In this document: positions 54,365-63,511 of the stretch, one piece after another
Numbering within the stretch: the first letter of the stretch is position 1
Layout: every line of letters begins with the position of its first letter
Assembly (NCBI RefSeq): GCF_002902985.1
Contig: NZ_CP026167.1
Coordinates: 2,542,001 to 2,606,000, forward strand
Length of the DNA: 64,000 nucleotides
From: Leclercia sp. LSNIH1
GTDB taxonomy: Bacteria; Pseudomonadota; Gammaproteobacteria; Enterobacterales; Enterobacteriaceae
Direction: 5' to 3'
The notes under the pieces: generated by a model
What the model was told of the DNA's origin: nothing
Database searches by the model: none
The model's input: the letters and a program-made list of their open reading frames with translations, nothing else
Translations under genes and position numbers: made by a program

Positions 54365-55618
54365 ATGTGTGAACATCACCATGCCGACCGGCATATTTTA
54401 TGCTCACAGTGCGATATGCTCGTGGCGCTTCCGGTGCTCGAGCATGGCCACAAAGCGGCATGCCCGCGCTGCGGGACAACGCTGACAACAGAGTGGGATG
54501 CGCCGCGGCAGCGTCCTACTGCTTATGCCATTGCTGCGTTGTTTATGCTCTTTCTCTCCAATCTTTTCCCCTTTATTAATATGAAGGTGGGGGGGATCAC
54601 CAGCGAAGTCCATTTGCTGGAGATACCCCGCGTGATGTTCTCAGAGAATTACGCCAGTCTGGGAACATTCTTTTTACTTTTCGTCCAGATCGTTCCGGCG
54701 TTTTGCCTGGTGGTTATCTTACTGCTCGTGAACCGGGCGCATATGCCCGGAGCACTGAAAATCAGGCTGGCGCGGATCCTGTTCCAGTTGAAAAGCTGGG
54801 GGATGGCGGAGATTTTCTTAGCCGGTATTCTGGTGAGCTTTGTTAAGCTGATGGCCTACGGCGATATCGGCATTGGCAGCAGTTTTATTCCCTGGTGCCT
54901 GTTCTGTATCCTGCAACTACGCGCGTTTCAGTGCGTGGATCGCCGTTGGGCATGGGACGATATCGCTCCTGCGCCCGTATTGCCGCAAACGCTGCAACCC
55001 GGTGTGCCGGGAATCAACCAAAATTTGCGCTTATGCGCCTGCTGCACAGCGATCCTTCCTGCCGACCAGTATGTCTGCCCACGTTGCGCAACAAAAGGGC
55101 ATGTGCGGCGTAAAAACAGTCTTCAGTGGACCATGGCACTGCTTATTACCTCCATGATCCTCTATCTCCCGGCCAACATTCTGCCGATTATGATTACCGA
55201 CCTGCTGGGCGATAGAATGCCATCGACTATCATGGCCGGGGTTGTACTGCTATGGAGTGAAGGCTCCTATCCGGTTGCGCTGGTGATCTTTATCGCCAGT
55301 ATTATGGTTCCCACGCTCAAAATGATTGCGATTGCCTGGCTCTGCTGGGATGCCAAAGGACACGGCAAGCGTGACAGCGAGCGGATGCATCTGATCTATG
55401 AAGTCGTAGAGTTTGTCGGGCGCTGGTCAATGATTGACGTCTTTGTGATTGCCGTCCTCTCTGCGCTGGTGCGTATAGGCGGATTAATGAGTATCTATCC
55501 CGCCATCGGAGCGGTGATGTTTGCATTGGTCGTGATTATGACCATGTTTGCGGCCATGACTTTCGACCCTCGGTTATCCTGGGATCGTGAGTCAGCGTCG
55601 AGCCATGAGGATGAATAA
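54365..55618 (+). CDS. pqiA: PqiA, intermembrane transport protein (inner membrane)
   Basis: Polytopic inner-membrane part of the PqiABC lipid-transport system. The 417 residues equal E. coli in layout. Two PqiA domains each carry two CxxC zinc-binding pairs in a cytoplasmic ribbon (CSQC with CPRC near the N terminus; CACC with CPRC near residue 220) and four membrane segments. It follows uup by 18 bp and pqiB follows 4 bp after its stop. In E. coli the operon is induced by paraquat and stationary-phase signals. Confidence 0.96.
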   Translation: MCEHHHADRHILCSQCDMLVALPVLEHGHKAACPRCGTTLTTEWDAPRQRPTAYAIAALFMLFLSNLFPFINMKVGGITSEVHLLEIPRVMFSENYASLGTFFLLFVQIVPAFCLVVILLLVNRAHMPGALKIRLARILFQLKSWGMAEIFLAGILVSFVKLMAYGDIGIGSSFIPWCLFCILQLRAFQCVDRRWAWDDIAPAPVLPQTLQPGVPGINQNLRLCACCTAILPADQYVCPRCATKGHVRRKNSLQWTMALLITSMILYLPANILPIMITDLLGDRMPSTIMAGVVLLWSEGSYPVALVIFIASIMVPTLKMIAIAWLCWDAKGHGKRDSERMHLIYEVVEFVGRWSMIDVFVIAVLSALVRIGGLMSIYPAIGAVMFALVVIMTMFAAMTFDPRLSWDRESASSHEDE

Positions 55619-55622
55619 AAGC

Positions 55623-57260
55623 ATGGAAAAGAGAAGCGGAGAGGCGAAAGTGCAGAAGGTCAGAAACTGGTCGCCGGTGTGGATTTTCCCCATCGTGACT
55701 GCCCTGATCGGTGCCTGGATCTTGTTTTATCATTACAGCCATCAGGGTCCGGAAGTGACGTTAATCACCACCAACGCCGAGGGCATTGAGGGCGGTAAAA
55801 CCACCATCAAAAGCCGCAGCGTGGATGTGGGGGTCGTCGAAAGCGCGACCCTGACTGACGACCTGACACACGTAGAGATCAAAGCCCGTCTCCACGCTGG
55901 CATGGAGAAGCTGCTACACGGCGACTCGGTGTTCTGGGTGGTGAAACCGCAGGTGGGCCGTGAAGGCATCAGCGGTCTGGGTACGTTGTTATCCGGGGCA
56001 TATATTGAACTGCAACCGGGCAAAAAGGGCGTCCAGCCAGCGGAATATCAACTTCTGGACTCACCGCCGCTGGCGCCACCCGATGCGAAGGGGATCCGCG
56101 TCATCCTCGACAGTAAAAAAGCGGGCCAGCTGAGTCCGGGCGATCCGGTATTGTTCCGCGGTTATCGCGTGGGTTCCGTTGAAACCAGCACGTTTGACAC
56201 CCAAAAACGCACCATCAGTTACCAGCTGTTTATCAATGCGCCTAACGATCGCCTGGTGACCAGCAACGTGCGTTTCTGGAAAGACAGCGGTATCGCCGTG
56301 GACTTAACCTCAGCCGGTATGCGCGTCGAAATGGGCTCACTCTCTACGCTCTTCGGCGGTGGCGTCAGTTTTGACGTGCCGGAAGGGCTGGATCAGGGCC
56401 AGCCGGTGGCGCAGCACACGGCATTCAAGCTCTATGACGATCAGAGAAGCATTCAGGATTCGCTCTATACCGACCATATCGACTACCTGATGTTCTTCAA
56501 AGATTCTGTCCGCGGTCTGCAGCCGGGCGCGCCGGTTGAATTCCGCGGTATCCGTCTCGGAACCGTCGCTAAGGTGCCGTTCTTTGCGCCGGGTATGCGC
56601 CAGGTGCTGGATGATGACTACCGTATTCCGGTGCTGATCCGCATTGAGCCGGAGCGTCTGATTAATCAGGTTGGCGATACGCCGGACATTGCTCAGCATA
56701 TCGACGGGCTGATGAAGCGCGGCCTGCGCGGCTCGCTCAAAACCGGTAATCTGGTGACCGGGGCGCTGTATGTGGATATGGACTTCTTCCCGAAAGAGCC
56801 GCCGCTAAAAGCGATCCGCGAGTTTGGCGGGTATAAAATTATCCCGACCGTTAGTGGTGGCCTGGCGCAGATCCAACAGCGTCTGATGGAAACGCTGGAT
56901 AAGATCAACAACCTGCCGCTCAATCCGATGATTCAGCAGGCCACCAACACGCTTAGTGAAAGCCAGGCGACGATGCGCCGACTGCAGGCCACGCTGGATA
57001 ATCTCAACAAGCTCACCGCCAGCCAGTCGATGCAGCAGCTGCCGCAGGACATGCAGAAGACGCTGCGTGAACTGAACCGCAGTATGCAGGGCTTCCAGCC
57101 GGGCTCCGCGGCATATAACAAGATGGTGGCGGATATGCAGCGCCTCGATCAGGTTCTGCGTGAGCTCCAGCCGGTACTGAAAACGCTGAATACCAAGAGC
57201 AATGCGCTGGTATTCGAAGCAAAAGAGAAAAAGGACCCTGAGCCGAAGGGGGCTAAGTAA
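55623..57260 (+). CDS. pqiB: PqiB, MCE-domain intermembrane transport protein
   Basis: Inner-membrane-anchored MCE protein that forms a hexameric tube bridging the periplasm. It has 545 residues from MEKRSGEAKVQKV (E. coli 546). One membrane helix lies near residues 15-37 (WIFPIVTALIGAWILFYHY). Three MCE domains follow, recognisable by the repeats GIEGGKTTIKSRSVDVG, SPGDPVLFRGYRVGSV and QPGAPVEFRGIRLGTV. A C-terminal coiled coil forms the needle. Alternative in-frame starts exist at 55605 and 55611. I prefer 55623 by similarity, with GAGG twelve bases upstream. Confidence 0.93.
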   Translation: MEKRSGEAKVQKVRNWSPVWIFPIVTALIGAWILFYHYSHQGPEVTLITTNAEGIEGGKTTIKSRSVDVGVVESATLTDDLTHVEIKARLHAGMEKLLHGDSVFWVVKPQVGREGISGLGTLLSGAYIELQPGKKGVQPAEYQLLDSPPLAPPDAKGIRVILDSKKAGQLSPGDPVLFRGYRVGSVETSTFDTQKRTISYQLFINAPNDRLVTSNVRFWKDSGIAVDLTSAGMRVEMGSLSTLFGGGVSFDVPEGLDQGQPVAQHTAFKLYDDQRSIQDSLYTDHIDYLMFFKDSVRGLQPGAPVEFRGIRLGTVAKVPFFAPGMRQVLDDDYRIPVLIRIEPERLINQVGDTPDIAQHIDGLMKRGLRGSLKTGNLVTGALYVDMDFFPKEPPLKAIREFGGYKIIPTVSGGLAQIQQRLMETLDKINNLPLNPMIQQATNTLSESQATMRRLQATLDNLNKLTASQSMQQLPQDMQKTLRELNRSMQGFQPGSAAYNKMVADMQRLDQVLRELQPVLKTLNTKSNALVFEAKEKKDPEPKGAK

Positions 57261-57823
57261 TGAAAAAATGGCTAATCATCACCGCAGTGGCGCTTCTGAC
57301 CGCCTGTAGCGCATCAGAGAACAAGAGCTATTATCAGCTGCCGCTGGCAGCGCAGGCGGGCGGGCAAACGACGGCCAGCCAGGGGAACCGCCTGCTGTGG
57401 GTCGAACAGGTAGCGGTCCCTGATTATCTCGCCGGTAATGGCGTGGTCTATCAGACCAGCGATGTACAGTACGTCATCGCCAGCAACAATCTATGGGCCA
57501 GCCCGCTGGATCAGCAGCTGCGTAACACGCTGGTCGCCAACCTTGGCAGCCAACTGCCGGGATGGGTGGTAGCCTCGCAGCCGCTGGGAAGCGACCAGGA
57601 TACGCTTAACGTCAATGTCACTGGCTTCCACGGGCGCTATGATGGCAGGGTGATCGTCAGCGGGGAGTGGCTGCTGAACCATCAGGGTCAGCTGATCAAA
57701 CGACCTTTCCATCTGGAGCTGATCCAGCAGAAAGATGGTTACGATGAGATGGTAAAAGTGCTGGCCCAGGGCTGGGCGCAGGAGTCTGCCAGCATTGCGA
57801 GAGAGATCTCCCGACTGCCATAA
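57260..57823 (+). CDS. pqiC: PqiC, outer membrane lipoprotein of the Pqi system
   Basis: Lipoprotein (formerly ymbA) of 187 residues, as in E. coli. The signal peptide ends in the lipobox LLTAC, so Cys17 should be lipidated. The residue after the cysteine is serine, which favours outer-membrane sorting. The DUF330/ABC-type transport auxiliary domain follows. It caps the periplasmic PqiB tube. Its ATG shares one base with the pqiB stop codon. Confidence 0.95.
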   Translation: MKKWLIITAVALLTACSASENKSYYQLPLAAQAGGQTTASQGNRLLWVEQVAVPDYLAGNGVVYQTSDVQYVIASNNLWASPLDQQLRNTLVANLGSQLPGWVVASQPLGSDQDTLNVNVTGFHGRYDGRVIVSGEWLLNHQGQLIKRPFHLELIQQKDGYDEMVKVLAQGWAQESASIAREISRLP

Positions 57824-57841
57824 GTAAAATTCATCGCACGG

Positions 57842-57879
57842 AGCCGCACTTAGCTTGATGCTAATTGCGGCTTTTTTTT
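57842..57879 (+). terminator. Terminator after the pqi operon
   Basis: AGCCGCA(C)TTAGC pairs with GCTAA(T)TGCGGCT with one mismatch and is followed by eight T residues. Confidence 0.88.
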
Positions 57880-58078
57880 CGTTTGCCCCTCAGGCGGTTA
57901 CTTGTGCCGTGTCACAATTTTTGTACAAATGAACTTTTGTGTAGCTCACATTTATGACACTGGCGTGAATTTTGCGCATTGACGCTCGGCGGTAATCAGG
58001 GTATTCGTTATCTGTGATTGCACATTTTGTAATCACTGTTTTCTTTTCCACCAGATCAAATAATGAGGGAAACGAGGC

Positions 58079-58246
58079 ATGAAGAGACAGAAACGAGATC
58101 GCCTTGAAAGGGCTCATCAACGTGGTTATCAGGCTGGCATCGCCGGACGTTCAAAAGAAATGTGTCCCTATCAGACCTTGAATCAGAGGTCACAATGGTT
58201 AGGGGGCTGGCGAGAAGCCATCGGAGACAGGGCAGTACTTGCTTGA
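58079..58246 (+). CDS. rmf: Ribosome modulation factor
   Basis: 55-residue basic protein that dimerises 70S ribosomes into inactive 100S particles in stationary phase. It reads MKRQKRDRLERAHQRGYQ at the start and is nearly identical to E. coli RMF. Only the last eight residues differ, with four substitutions (AIGDRAVLA here). A strong GAGG lies just before the ATG. It is transcribed from its own 255-bp upstream region. In E. coli it is ppGpp-dependent and growth-rate controlled. Confidence 0.97.
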   Translation: MKRQKRDRLERAHQRGYQAGIAGRSKEMCPYQTLNQRSQWLGGWREAIGDRAVLA

Positions 58247-58258
58247 TAGCGTCTCTTT

Positions 58259-58290
58259 AAAAAAAGAAACCTCCGCACTGCGGAGGTTTC
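58259..58290. terminator. Bidirectional terminator between rmf and fabA
   Basis: The perfect 11-bp inverted repeat GAAACCTCCGC / GCGGAGGTTTC with an ACT loop is flanked by AAAAAA on one side, which gives a strong T run for fabA on the minus strand. It also lies directly after rmf. Confidence 0.9.
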
Positions 58291-58319
58291 GCCTTTATAT
58301 GCTCTGGTAAAAGCAACAA

Positions 58320-58838
58320 TCAGAATGCGGAGGTGTCCTGGAACAGACCCACTTTCAGGTCGTTCGCGGTGTAGATCAGACGCCCGTCGACCAGCACTTC
58401 GCCATCCGCCAGGCCCATAATCAGGCGACGGTTAACAATGCGTTTGAAGTGAATACGGTAGGTAACTTTTTTCGCGGTCGGCAGAACCTGACCGGTGAAT
58501 TTCACTTCACCCACGCCCAGCGCGCGGCCTTTGCCTTCGCCACCCAGCCAGCCGAGGTAGAAGCCAACCAGCTGCCACATCGCGTCCAGACCCAGGCAGC
58601 CTGGCATCACCGGATCGCCAATAAAGTGGCAACCAAAGAACCACAGGTCCGGGTTGATATCGAGCTCTGCTTCTACGTAACCCTTATCGAAGTTGCCGCC
58701 GGTTTCCGTCATCTTCACGACACGGTCCATCATCAGCATGTTCGGGGCCGGTAACTGCGGGCCTTTCGCGCCAAACAGTTCACCGCGACCAGAGGCAAGA
58801 AGATCTTCTTTTGTATAGGATTCGCGTTTATCTACCAT
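58320..58838 (-). CDS. fabA: 3-hydroxydecanoyl-ACP dehydratase / isomerase
   Basis: Makes the cis-3 double bond that starts unsaturated fatty acid synthesis. It has 172 residues from [13 protein letters not shown], nearly identical to E. coli FabA. The hot-dog fold active site is visible in [20 protein letters not shown], with catalytic histidine and aspartate at about residues 71 and 85. The frame remains open 66 codons upstream, but that part overlaps the FabR and FadR sites and lonH and is not coding. It is activated by FadR and repressed by FabR in E. coli. Confidence 0.98.
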   Translation of the reverse strand: MVDKRESYTKEDLLASGRGELFGAKGPQLPAPNMLMMDRVVKMTETGGNFDKGYVEAELDINPDLWFFGCHFIGDPVMPGCLGLDAMWQLVGFYLGWLGGEGKGRALGVGEVKFTGQVLPTAKKVTYRIHFKRIVNRRLIMGLADGEVLVDGRLIYTANDLKVGLFQDTSAF

Positions 58839-58876
58839 GTTCTCAGTATGCCTTATTTTAGTGAAGGACGCAGGAT

Positions 58877-58894
58877 AGCTAACACGTGTACGCT
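58877..58894 (-). promoter_or_regulatory. FabR operator of fabA
   Basis: AGCTAACACGTGTACGCT on the plus strand (reverse complement AGCGTACACGTGTTAGCT) is the same 18-base palindrome known as the FabR site in front of E. coli fabA. It lies 38 bp upstream of the fabA start. Confidence 0.8.
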
Positions 58895-58895
58895 G

Positions 58896-58912
58896 AACAA
58901 GTCCGATCAGTT
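58896..58912 (-). promoter_or_regulatory. FadR site of fabA
   Basis: On the minus strand AACTGATCGGACTTGTT matches the FadR activator site of E. coli fabA and abuts the FabR palindrome. Its distal end overlaps the last codons of lonH, including the stop codon at 58907-58909. Confidence 0.8.
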
Positions 58913-60667
58913 TGGCGTGAACCAGTTCAACCAGCGTAACGGCCAAGGATAACGGTGGCGCGCTTCCTGTTGCGTTGCCTGCGCAATTCGTTCCTGGATA
59001 GTCTGCATCAGTGTGGTTTGCCCCTCGGCGTCCCACTCCAGGTTTGTCAGTAAGGGTAGCGCATCTGTAATGTCTTCGATGGCCCAGAGGCTGAATTGTT
59101 CCTCTTCTACCGCCTTCAGCAGTTCCTGACTGAGGCTGAGATGACGCACGTTCGGAAGAGGAATGATCACACCCTGTTTACCGCTCAGCCCACGCTGCTG
59201 GCAAACGGTAAAGAAGCCCTCGATCTTCTCATTCAGACCGCCGACCGGCTGCGCGCGACCAAACTGGTCCACGGAACCGGTGATCGCAATGCTCTGATTC
59301 ACCGGCACATCGGCCAGGGCGCTGATGAGGGCACACAGCTCTGCCATCGACGCACTGTCGCCATCCACTTCGCTGTAGGACTGCTCGAAGGTCAGCGAGG
59401 CGGTGAAGGGGATCTGCTGCTCGAGCTGCAGTTCCGACATCAGGAAGGCCTGCATGATCATCATGCCCTTGGCGTGAATATTCCCGCCCAGCTCGGCTTT
59501 GCGTTCGACATCGATAAACTCACCGTCGCCGATATGCACGACGCAGCTGATACGCGACGGCTCGCCAAAGGCGCGCGGGTGGCCAGGGAATTCAATTACC
59601 GACAGAGCGTTGATCTGCCCGACGCGTTCGCCTTCGGTTTCAACCAGGATCTGCTCAAGCAGGATCTCATCCTGCATGCGATCGGCAAGATAGCCTTCAC
59701 GCCATTCGCGCTGCACCAGCATCTGGGAGAGCTGTTCGCCGGTGACCGTATCGTCTTCGGTCATGGCTGCGGCTTCACGCAGCTGTTTGCCAAGCCAGAG
59801 AGGACAAAGCGGCAGAGTCTCCTGATCGCCGGTATAGCGGACCGCTTCGCGGATCAGCACCGGCCAGGCATCGGCAGCAGGCGTTGGCAGCTGCGCACGC
59901 TGGCAGACGGCGTAAACCCACTGCAGCCATTGCTGCATATCTTCAGCATCCGCAATCTGGGTACTCTCTTCAAACTCGCTGTAGACCACCTGGTCGGCCA
60001 GTTCGGGTTCCATCTCCTGGAAATCCGCCAGCGCTTCGCGATCGCCGATGAGCACCACTTTCAGGGTGAGCGGCATAGAGGGCACAGCGACCGGAAGAGG
60101 GCGCGACTCGTCGTAGGCCACCCAATCGAAGCGCTGCTGGCTAACGCTGTTTTTCAGGCGCATCCACAGAAGCGGCTGAGCAAGCAGCGTGCGCAGGGAG
60201 ATAACCAGCACGCCGCCGTTTGCCTGATGAACCAGACCGGGGTGCAGGGTAAGTTCACCGTTAAACTGGCGCAGACAGCCGAACAGCTGCTCTGCTTCTG
60301 TCCAGCCCGCCTGGACGATGTTGCCGGTGACAGCAAAACGGCTATCGGGTACGGTGGCGGGTTCAAAGGTAACGGTATGCCCATCGATGCGGTACTCACC
60401 ACCAAAGACCGTTCCGGCTTCTGGCTGCAGCTGCCGCATGGCATCTGCCAGAAGATTCAGATACTCCACTTCGTCTGGCGCTTTCAACAACATGAATGGT
60501 GAGGTAGCCCATGGGCTTAACACCTGCTCCAGCGCGTAATGCAAACGGGGCTGAGTGTCGCTGAGGATGTATTCGTCTTCTTTCGCGAGATCTGGCTGTG
60601 CAAACAGTTCCTGATAACTGTCGGTATCCGGAACAAGGTCACGCCATGCAAGTTTCGTAATGGTCAA
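58907..60667 (-). CDS. lonH: Lon-related protease LonH (YcbZ)
   Basis: Lon-like ATP-independent protease homologue, 586 residues as in E. coli YcbZ. The N-terminal two thirds resemble a degenerate AAA region without a clear P-loop. The C-terminal Lon protease domain carries the catalytic serine in [18 protein letters not shown] and the lysine in [11 protein letters not shown]. In E. coli it is linked to membrane and ribosome quality control, but substrates are poorly known. It reads toward fabA and its end overlaps the FadR site. Divergent from matP. Confidence 0.94.
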   Translation of the reverse strand: MTITKLAWRDLVPDTDSYQELFAQPDLAKEDEYILSDTQPRLHYALEQVLSPWATSPFMLLKAPDEVEYLNLLADAMRQLQPEAGTVFGGEYRIDGHTVTFEPATVPDSRFAVTGNIVQAGWTEAEQLFGCLRQFNGELTLHPGLVHQANGGVLVISLRTLLAQPLLWMRLKNSVSQQRFDWVAYDESRPLPVAVPSMPLTLKVVLIGDREALADFQEMEPELADQVVYSEFEESTQIADAEDMQQWLQWVYAVCQRAQLPTPAADAWPVLIREAVRYTGDQETLPLCPLWLGKQLREAAAMTEDDTVTGEQLSQMLVQREWREGYLADRMQDEILLEQILVETEGERVGQINALSVIEFPGHPRAFGEPSRISCVVHIGDGEFIDVERKAELGGNIHAKGMMIMQAFLMSELQLEQQIPFTASLTFEQSYSEVDGDSASMAELCALISALADVPVNQSIAITGSVDQFGRAQPVGGLNEKIEGFFTVCQQRGLSGKQGVIIPLPNVRHLSLSQELLKAVEEEQFSLWAIEDITDALPLLTNLEWDAEGQTTLMQTIQERIAQATQQEARHRYPWPLRWLNWFTPN

Positions 60668-60853
60668 AGTTGATGTTTTTTAGTCAGAAGTAAAACGATG
60701 GAGTATACCGTAAGGCGCAGGCTCTGCACATGAGGGAATCGGGGTTTCCGGGCAGGAATGCGTCACCGCGTGTCACAGGATATGATTTCTTTTCAGCAGA
60801 TTGCTAAAAAACTGATATTCTGAACACAGTTACACGGTCACACTGAGATCGCA

Positions 60854-61309
60854 ATGAAATATCAACAACTGGAAAATCTCGAAAGCGGCTGGAAATGGAA
60901 GTATCTGGTCAAAAAACACCGTGAAGGGGAGTTGATCACCTGCTACCTCGAAGCCAGTGCTGCAAAAGAAGCTGTAGATTTATTGCTGACCCTCGAAAAT
61001 GAACCCATTCTGGTCAATGGCTGGATTGAAAAGCATATTAATCCTGCCTTACTGAACCGAATGAAGCAGACTATCCGTGCGCGGCGCAAACGGCACTTTA
61101 ATGCTGAGCATCAACATACCCGTAAAAAGTCGATTGATCTGGAGTTCATGGTCTGGCAGCGTCTGGCCGGGCTCGCCCAGCGACGGGGGAAAACCTTGTC
61201 AGAAACCATCGTACAGCTGATTGAAGATGCGGAACATAAAGAGAAGTACGCCAGTCAGATGTCGACCCTGAAAACCGATCTCCAGGCGCTGCTGGCCGGT
61301 AAAAAGTAG
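60854..61309 (+). CDS. matP: Macrodomain Ter protein MatP
   Basis: DNA-binding protein that organises the Ter macrodomain by binding matS sites and contacts ZapB at the divisome. It has 151 residues (E. coli 150). A four-helix N-terminal bundle is followed by a ribbon-helix-helix (about residues 80-110, with [20 protein letters not shown]) and a C-terminal coiled coil for tetramer formation. I saw no matS motif (GTGACRNYGTCAC) in the stretches I scanned; matS sites in E. coli lie further into Ter. Confidence 0.97.
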   Translation: MKYQQLENLESGWKWKYLVKKHREGELITCYLEASAAKEAVDLLLTLENEPILVNGWIEKHINPALLNRMKQTIRARRKRHFNAEHQHTRKKSIDLEFMVWQRLAGLAQRRGKTLSETIVQLIEDAEHKEKYASQMSTLKTDLQALLAGKK

Positions 61310-61331
61310 CGTTTTACTTTATTCAGGCAAT

Positions 61332-61361
61332 AAAAAACCCCGCAACATGGCGGGGTTTTTT
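61332..61361. terminator. Bidirectional terminator between matP and ompA
   Basis: AAAAAACCCCGC and GCGGGGTTTTTT flank a six-base loop, serving the convergent matP and ompA genes. Confidence 0.92.
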
Positions 61362-61374
61362 GTCAGACGATAAC

Positions 61375-62430
61375 TTATGCCGCTGGCTGAGTTACAACGT
61401 CTTTGATGCCTTTAACTTCGATCTCTACGCGACGATCTGGAGCCAGGCAGTCGATCAGTGCAGCGCGAGCTTTCACGTTGTCACAGGTAGAACCGGTAAC
61501 TGGGTTAGATTCGCCCATACCACGTGGGGAGATCTTGTTAGCCGGGATACCTTTAGAGATCAGGTAGTCAACAACGGACTGAGCACGTTTCTCAGACAGA
61601 CCCTGGTTGTAAGCGTCAGAACCGATACGGTCGGTGAAGCCCAGAACCACTACGGAACCATCTTTAGGATCCAGGTTGCTCAGCTGGGTGTACAGCTGAT
61701 CCAGTGCCTGCTGACCTTCTGGTTTCAGGGTTGCTTTGTTGAAGTTGAACAGAACGTCAGACTTCAGAGTGAAGTGCTTGGTCTGTACTTCTGGAGCCGG
61801 TGCTGGAGCTGGAGCAACGATTGGCGCTGCTTCTTCCTGCTGGCCGAAACGGTAGGAAACACCCACACTCAGCATGCCGTTGTCTGGACGAACACCAACG
61901 GTGTTGCCGTCGCCGATGTTGTTAACCCACTGGTATTCCAGACGGGTAGCAACGTCACGGGTCATAGCCCACTCAACGCCACCAGCGAATACTGGGGAGA
62001 CGCCGGTGTCATGGTCGTCGCCAGCGATGCTGTTGCTGGAGTCTGCACGCCATACCATGCCGCCCAGACGGGTGTAGATGTCTACAGCGTCATTTACTGG
62101 GTAGCCCAGTTTAGCAGTCAGCTGAACGCCCTGAGCTTTGAATGCGCCGTTAACGTTGTCGCCTTTGTAAGGCATACGGCCCAGCCAGTCGTAACCCATT
62201 TCGAAGCCAACGTACGGGTTAACCTGATAACCACCGAACGCGCCTGCGCCCAGCTGGCTTTCATGAGTTGGACCGTCGTTGTTCAGAGCGTCGTTATACC
62301 AACCAGTGTCATGGAACTGAGACCAGCCCAGTTTACCACCAGCGTACCAGGTATTATCTTTCGGAGCGGCCTGCGCTACGGTAGCGAAACCAGCCAGTGC
62401 CACTGCAATCGCGATAGCTGTCTTTTTCAT
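61375..62430 (-). CDS. ompA: Outer membrane protein A
   Basis: Abundant outer-membrane protein that ties the outer membrane to peptidoglycan. It has 351 residues (E. coli 346). A 21-residue signal peptide ends in ATVAQA. The eight-stranded barrel covers mature residues about 1-175, with variable exposed loops. A Pro/Ala hinge ([10 protein letters not shown]) leads to the OmpA C-terminal domain, with the peptidoglycan-binding [19 protein letters not shown] and DRRVEIEV and two cysteines forming a disulfide. The frame is open 15 codons upstream, but the signal peptide fixes the ATG at 62430. The gene has the long leader described next. Confidence 0.98.
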   Translation of the reverse strand: MKKTAIAIAVALAGFATVAQAAPKDNTWYAGGKLGWSQFHDTGWYNDALNNDGPTHESQLGAGAFGGYQVNPYVGFEMGYDWLGRMPYKGDNVNGAFKAQGVQLTAKLGYPVNDAVDIYTRLGGMVWRADSSNSIAGDDHDTGVSPVFAGGVEWAMTRDVATRLEYQWVNNIGDGNTVGVRPDNGMLSVGVSYRFGQQEEAAPIVAPAPAPAPEVQTKHFTLKSDVLFNFNKATLKPEGQQALDQLYTQLSNLDPKDGSVVVLGFTDRIGSDAYNQGLSEKRAQSVVDYLISKGIPANKISPRGMGESNPVTGSTCDNVKARAALIDCLAPDRRVEIEVKGIKDVVTQPAA

Positions 62431-62562
62431 TTTTTGCGCCTCGTTATCATCCAAAAATCGCCATGAGAATCTCAATGAGAGTCACGGTTAAATCCTTCAC
62501 CGGGGGGCGGGGACAAAGAGTAAACCTACCGATATCTTCGGCTTAGGCCGAGCACCCCTGGC
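62431..62562 (-). promoter_or_regulatory. ompA 5' leader with 5'-terminal hairpin
   Basis: By comparison with E. coli, transcription should start near 62562, giving a leader of about 132 bases. Close to the 5' end TCGGC / GCCGA (62538-62551) can fold into the terminal hairpin that stabilises ompA mRNA in E. coli. The leader also contains the probable MicA small-RNA target near the ribosome binding site AACGAGGCGC and a five-codon reading frame (62447-62464). Confidence 0.75.
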
Positions 62563-62569
62563 GATGTAA

Positions 62570-62597
62570 AGTCTACAACGTACCTGAAAACTTACAA
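62570..62597 (-). promoter_or_regulatory. ompA promoter
   Basis: TTGTAA (-35) and TAGACT (-10) on the minus strand are separated by 16 bp, as in the main E. coli ompA promoter, and the flanking sequence is strongly conserved. Confidence 0.75.
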
Positions 62598-62687
62598 GTG
62601 TGAACTCTGTCAGGCATATGAAAAAAAAAGTTTTGTATACACAATATTTAACATTTATTGCGCAATTTAAGGCGTGCTAAAATGAAG

Positions 62688-62723
62688 AAAGCCGCGGCAG
62701 ACAAGACTTTTCGCGGCTTTTTT
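62688..62723. terminator. Terminator-like hairpin downstream of sulA
   Basis: AAAGCCGCG and CGCGGCTTTTTT flank a 15-base loop, about 65 bp past the sulA stop codon. The T run is stronger on the plus strand than in the sulA direction (TTTCTTCATTTT). Confidence 0.6.
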
Positions 62724-62784
62724 ATAGAGAACCAACGGCGTACAGAGGGCGCAAAAAAAATTCCAGGAATACTCTTATTTTTAC

Positions 62785-63294
62785 TTAATGATACAAATTG
62801 GAGTGAATTTTTAGCCCAGAAAGGTGTCCGTTGCCCAGAGCATTCATTCGAATGGGACGCATTATGAAGCCGAGCGCATTACCTTCTTCGGCGGCTTCAG
62901 CCAGACGATGTTGCTCCGTTTCCGTCAACTCGTGCGTAAACCAACCGATCACGACGCTGTAATTTCCGGTACGTAACGCCCTCACCATTGAATCTACAGT
63001 ATGGCATGGATCCATCTGGCTTATCTGCATCACTTTTGTGAGCGGCAAGCCGGCGGACTGCACCCATTCCCGGCTCAATTTCTGCTGCGGCGTAAGCCAC
63101 AGCTGCCAGCGCGACTGCTGACCAAGCTGCTGTAACAGTGGCAGCAATAACAGCTGCGTCATCATGGGCTGGTCTTCACGGTAGAGCACTTCACTAATCA
63201 GCCCGGTGGAAACAGGCGCAGTGGAATTCAGCGCGCTTTTACCTGCGGTAGAAGAGAAAGTAGTTGAACGGTTTGCATAGCCTGAAGAGTACAT
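62785..63294 (-). CDS. sulA: SOS cell division inhibitor SulA
   Basis: Inhibits FtsZ polymerisation during DNA damage and is later degraded by Lon. It has 169 residues from [11 protein letters not shown], exactly the E. coli length. The frame is open 23 codons further upstream, but that part contains the LexA box, so the ATG at 63294 is the start. The central part ([20 protein letters not shown] and onward) is almost unchanged from E. coli. The C terminus [11 protein letters not shown] is the Lon recognition tail. Positions about 130-160 differ most from E. coli. Confidence 0.97.
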   Translation of the reverse strand: MYSSGYANRSTTFSSTAGKSALNSTAPVSTGLISEVLYREDQPMMTQLLLLPLLQQLGQQSRWQLWLTPQQKLSREWVQSAGLPLTKVMQISQMDPCHTVDSMVRALRTGNYSVVIGWFTHELTETEQHRLAEAAEEGNALGFIMRPIRMNALGNGHLSGLKIHSNLYH

Positions 63295-63314
63295 AATCAA
63301 TCCAGCCCTGTAGT

Positions 63315-63334
63315 TACTGTATGGATATACAGTA
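63315..63334 (-). promoter_or_regulatory. LexA box of sulA
   Basis: TACTGTATGGATATACAGTA matches the LexA consensus CTGT-N8-ACAG with full TA flanks on both sides. It lies 20 bp upstream of the sulA start codon, covering the promoter as in E. coli. Confidence 0.93.
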
Positions 63335-63511
63335 ACCCCTGTGCGACTAAAGATCAACCTCATTTTCGGAAAGCTCCTCGCAAATTTGGTTTGTAATTCA
63401 GTCGTATTGAAAAATCAGCTTGCCGTTCAATCATAAGTTACCTATTTTTTGGCTAACGGATCCGTTAACAAGCGACTTCATCATTACTCCATGATTTAAA
63501 AGGGAAATATC

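Noticed and set aside
57935..57950. CRP-like TGTGT...TCACA upstream of rmf
   Set aside because: The two half-sites are only three bases apart instead of six. With correct spacing the left half matches at only two of five positions.
58839..59036. N-terminal extension of FabA by 66 residues
   Set aside because: It covers the FabR and FadR sites and part of lonH. The inner ATG gives the exact 172-residue family length.
60757..60777. matS-like GTCACCGCGTGTCAC near matP
   Set aside because: It does not fit the matS pattern GTGACRNYGTCAC in orientation of the first half.
62431..62475. N-terminal extension of OmpA by 15 residues
   Set aside because: The open frame into the leader is accidental. 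The signal peptide [10 protein letters not shown] starts at 62430 and is preceded by a proper ribosome binding site.
63295..63363. N-terminal extension of SulA by 23 residues
   Set aside because: The extension contains the LexA box, and the length from the inner ATG equals E. coli SulA.
63363..63511. CRP-S site in front of sxy
   Set aside because: The stretch CTCCTCGCAAATTTGG has only one recognisable half; no second half at the right spacing could be found by eye.
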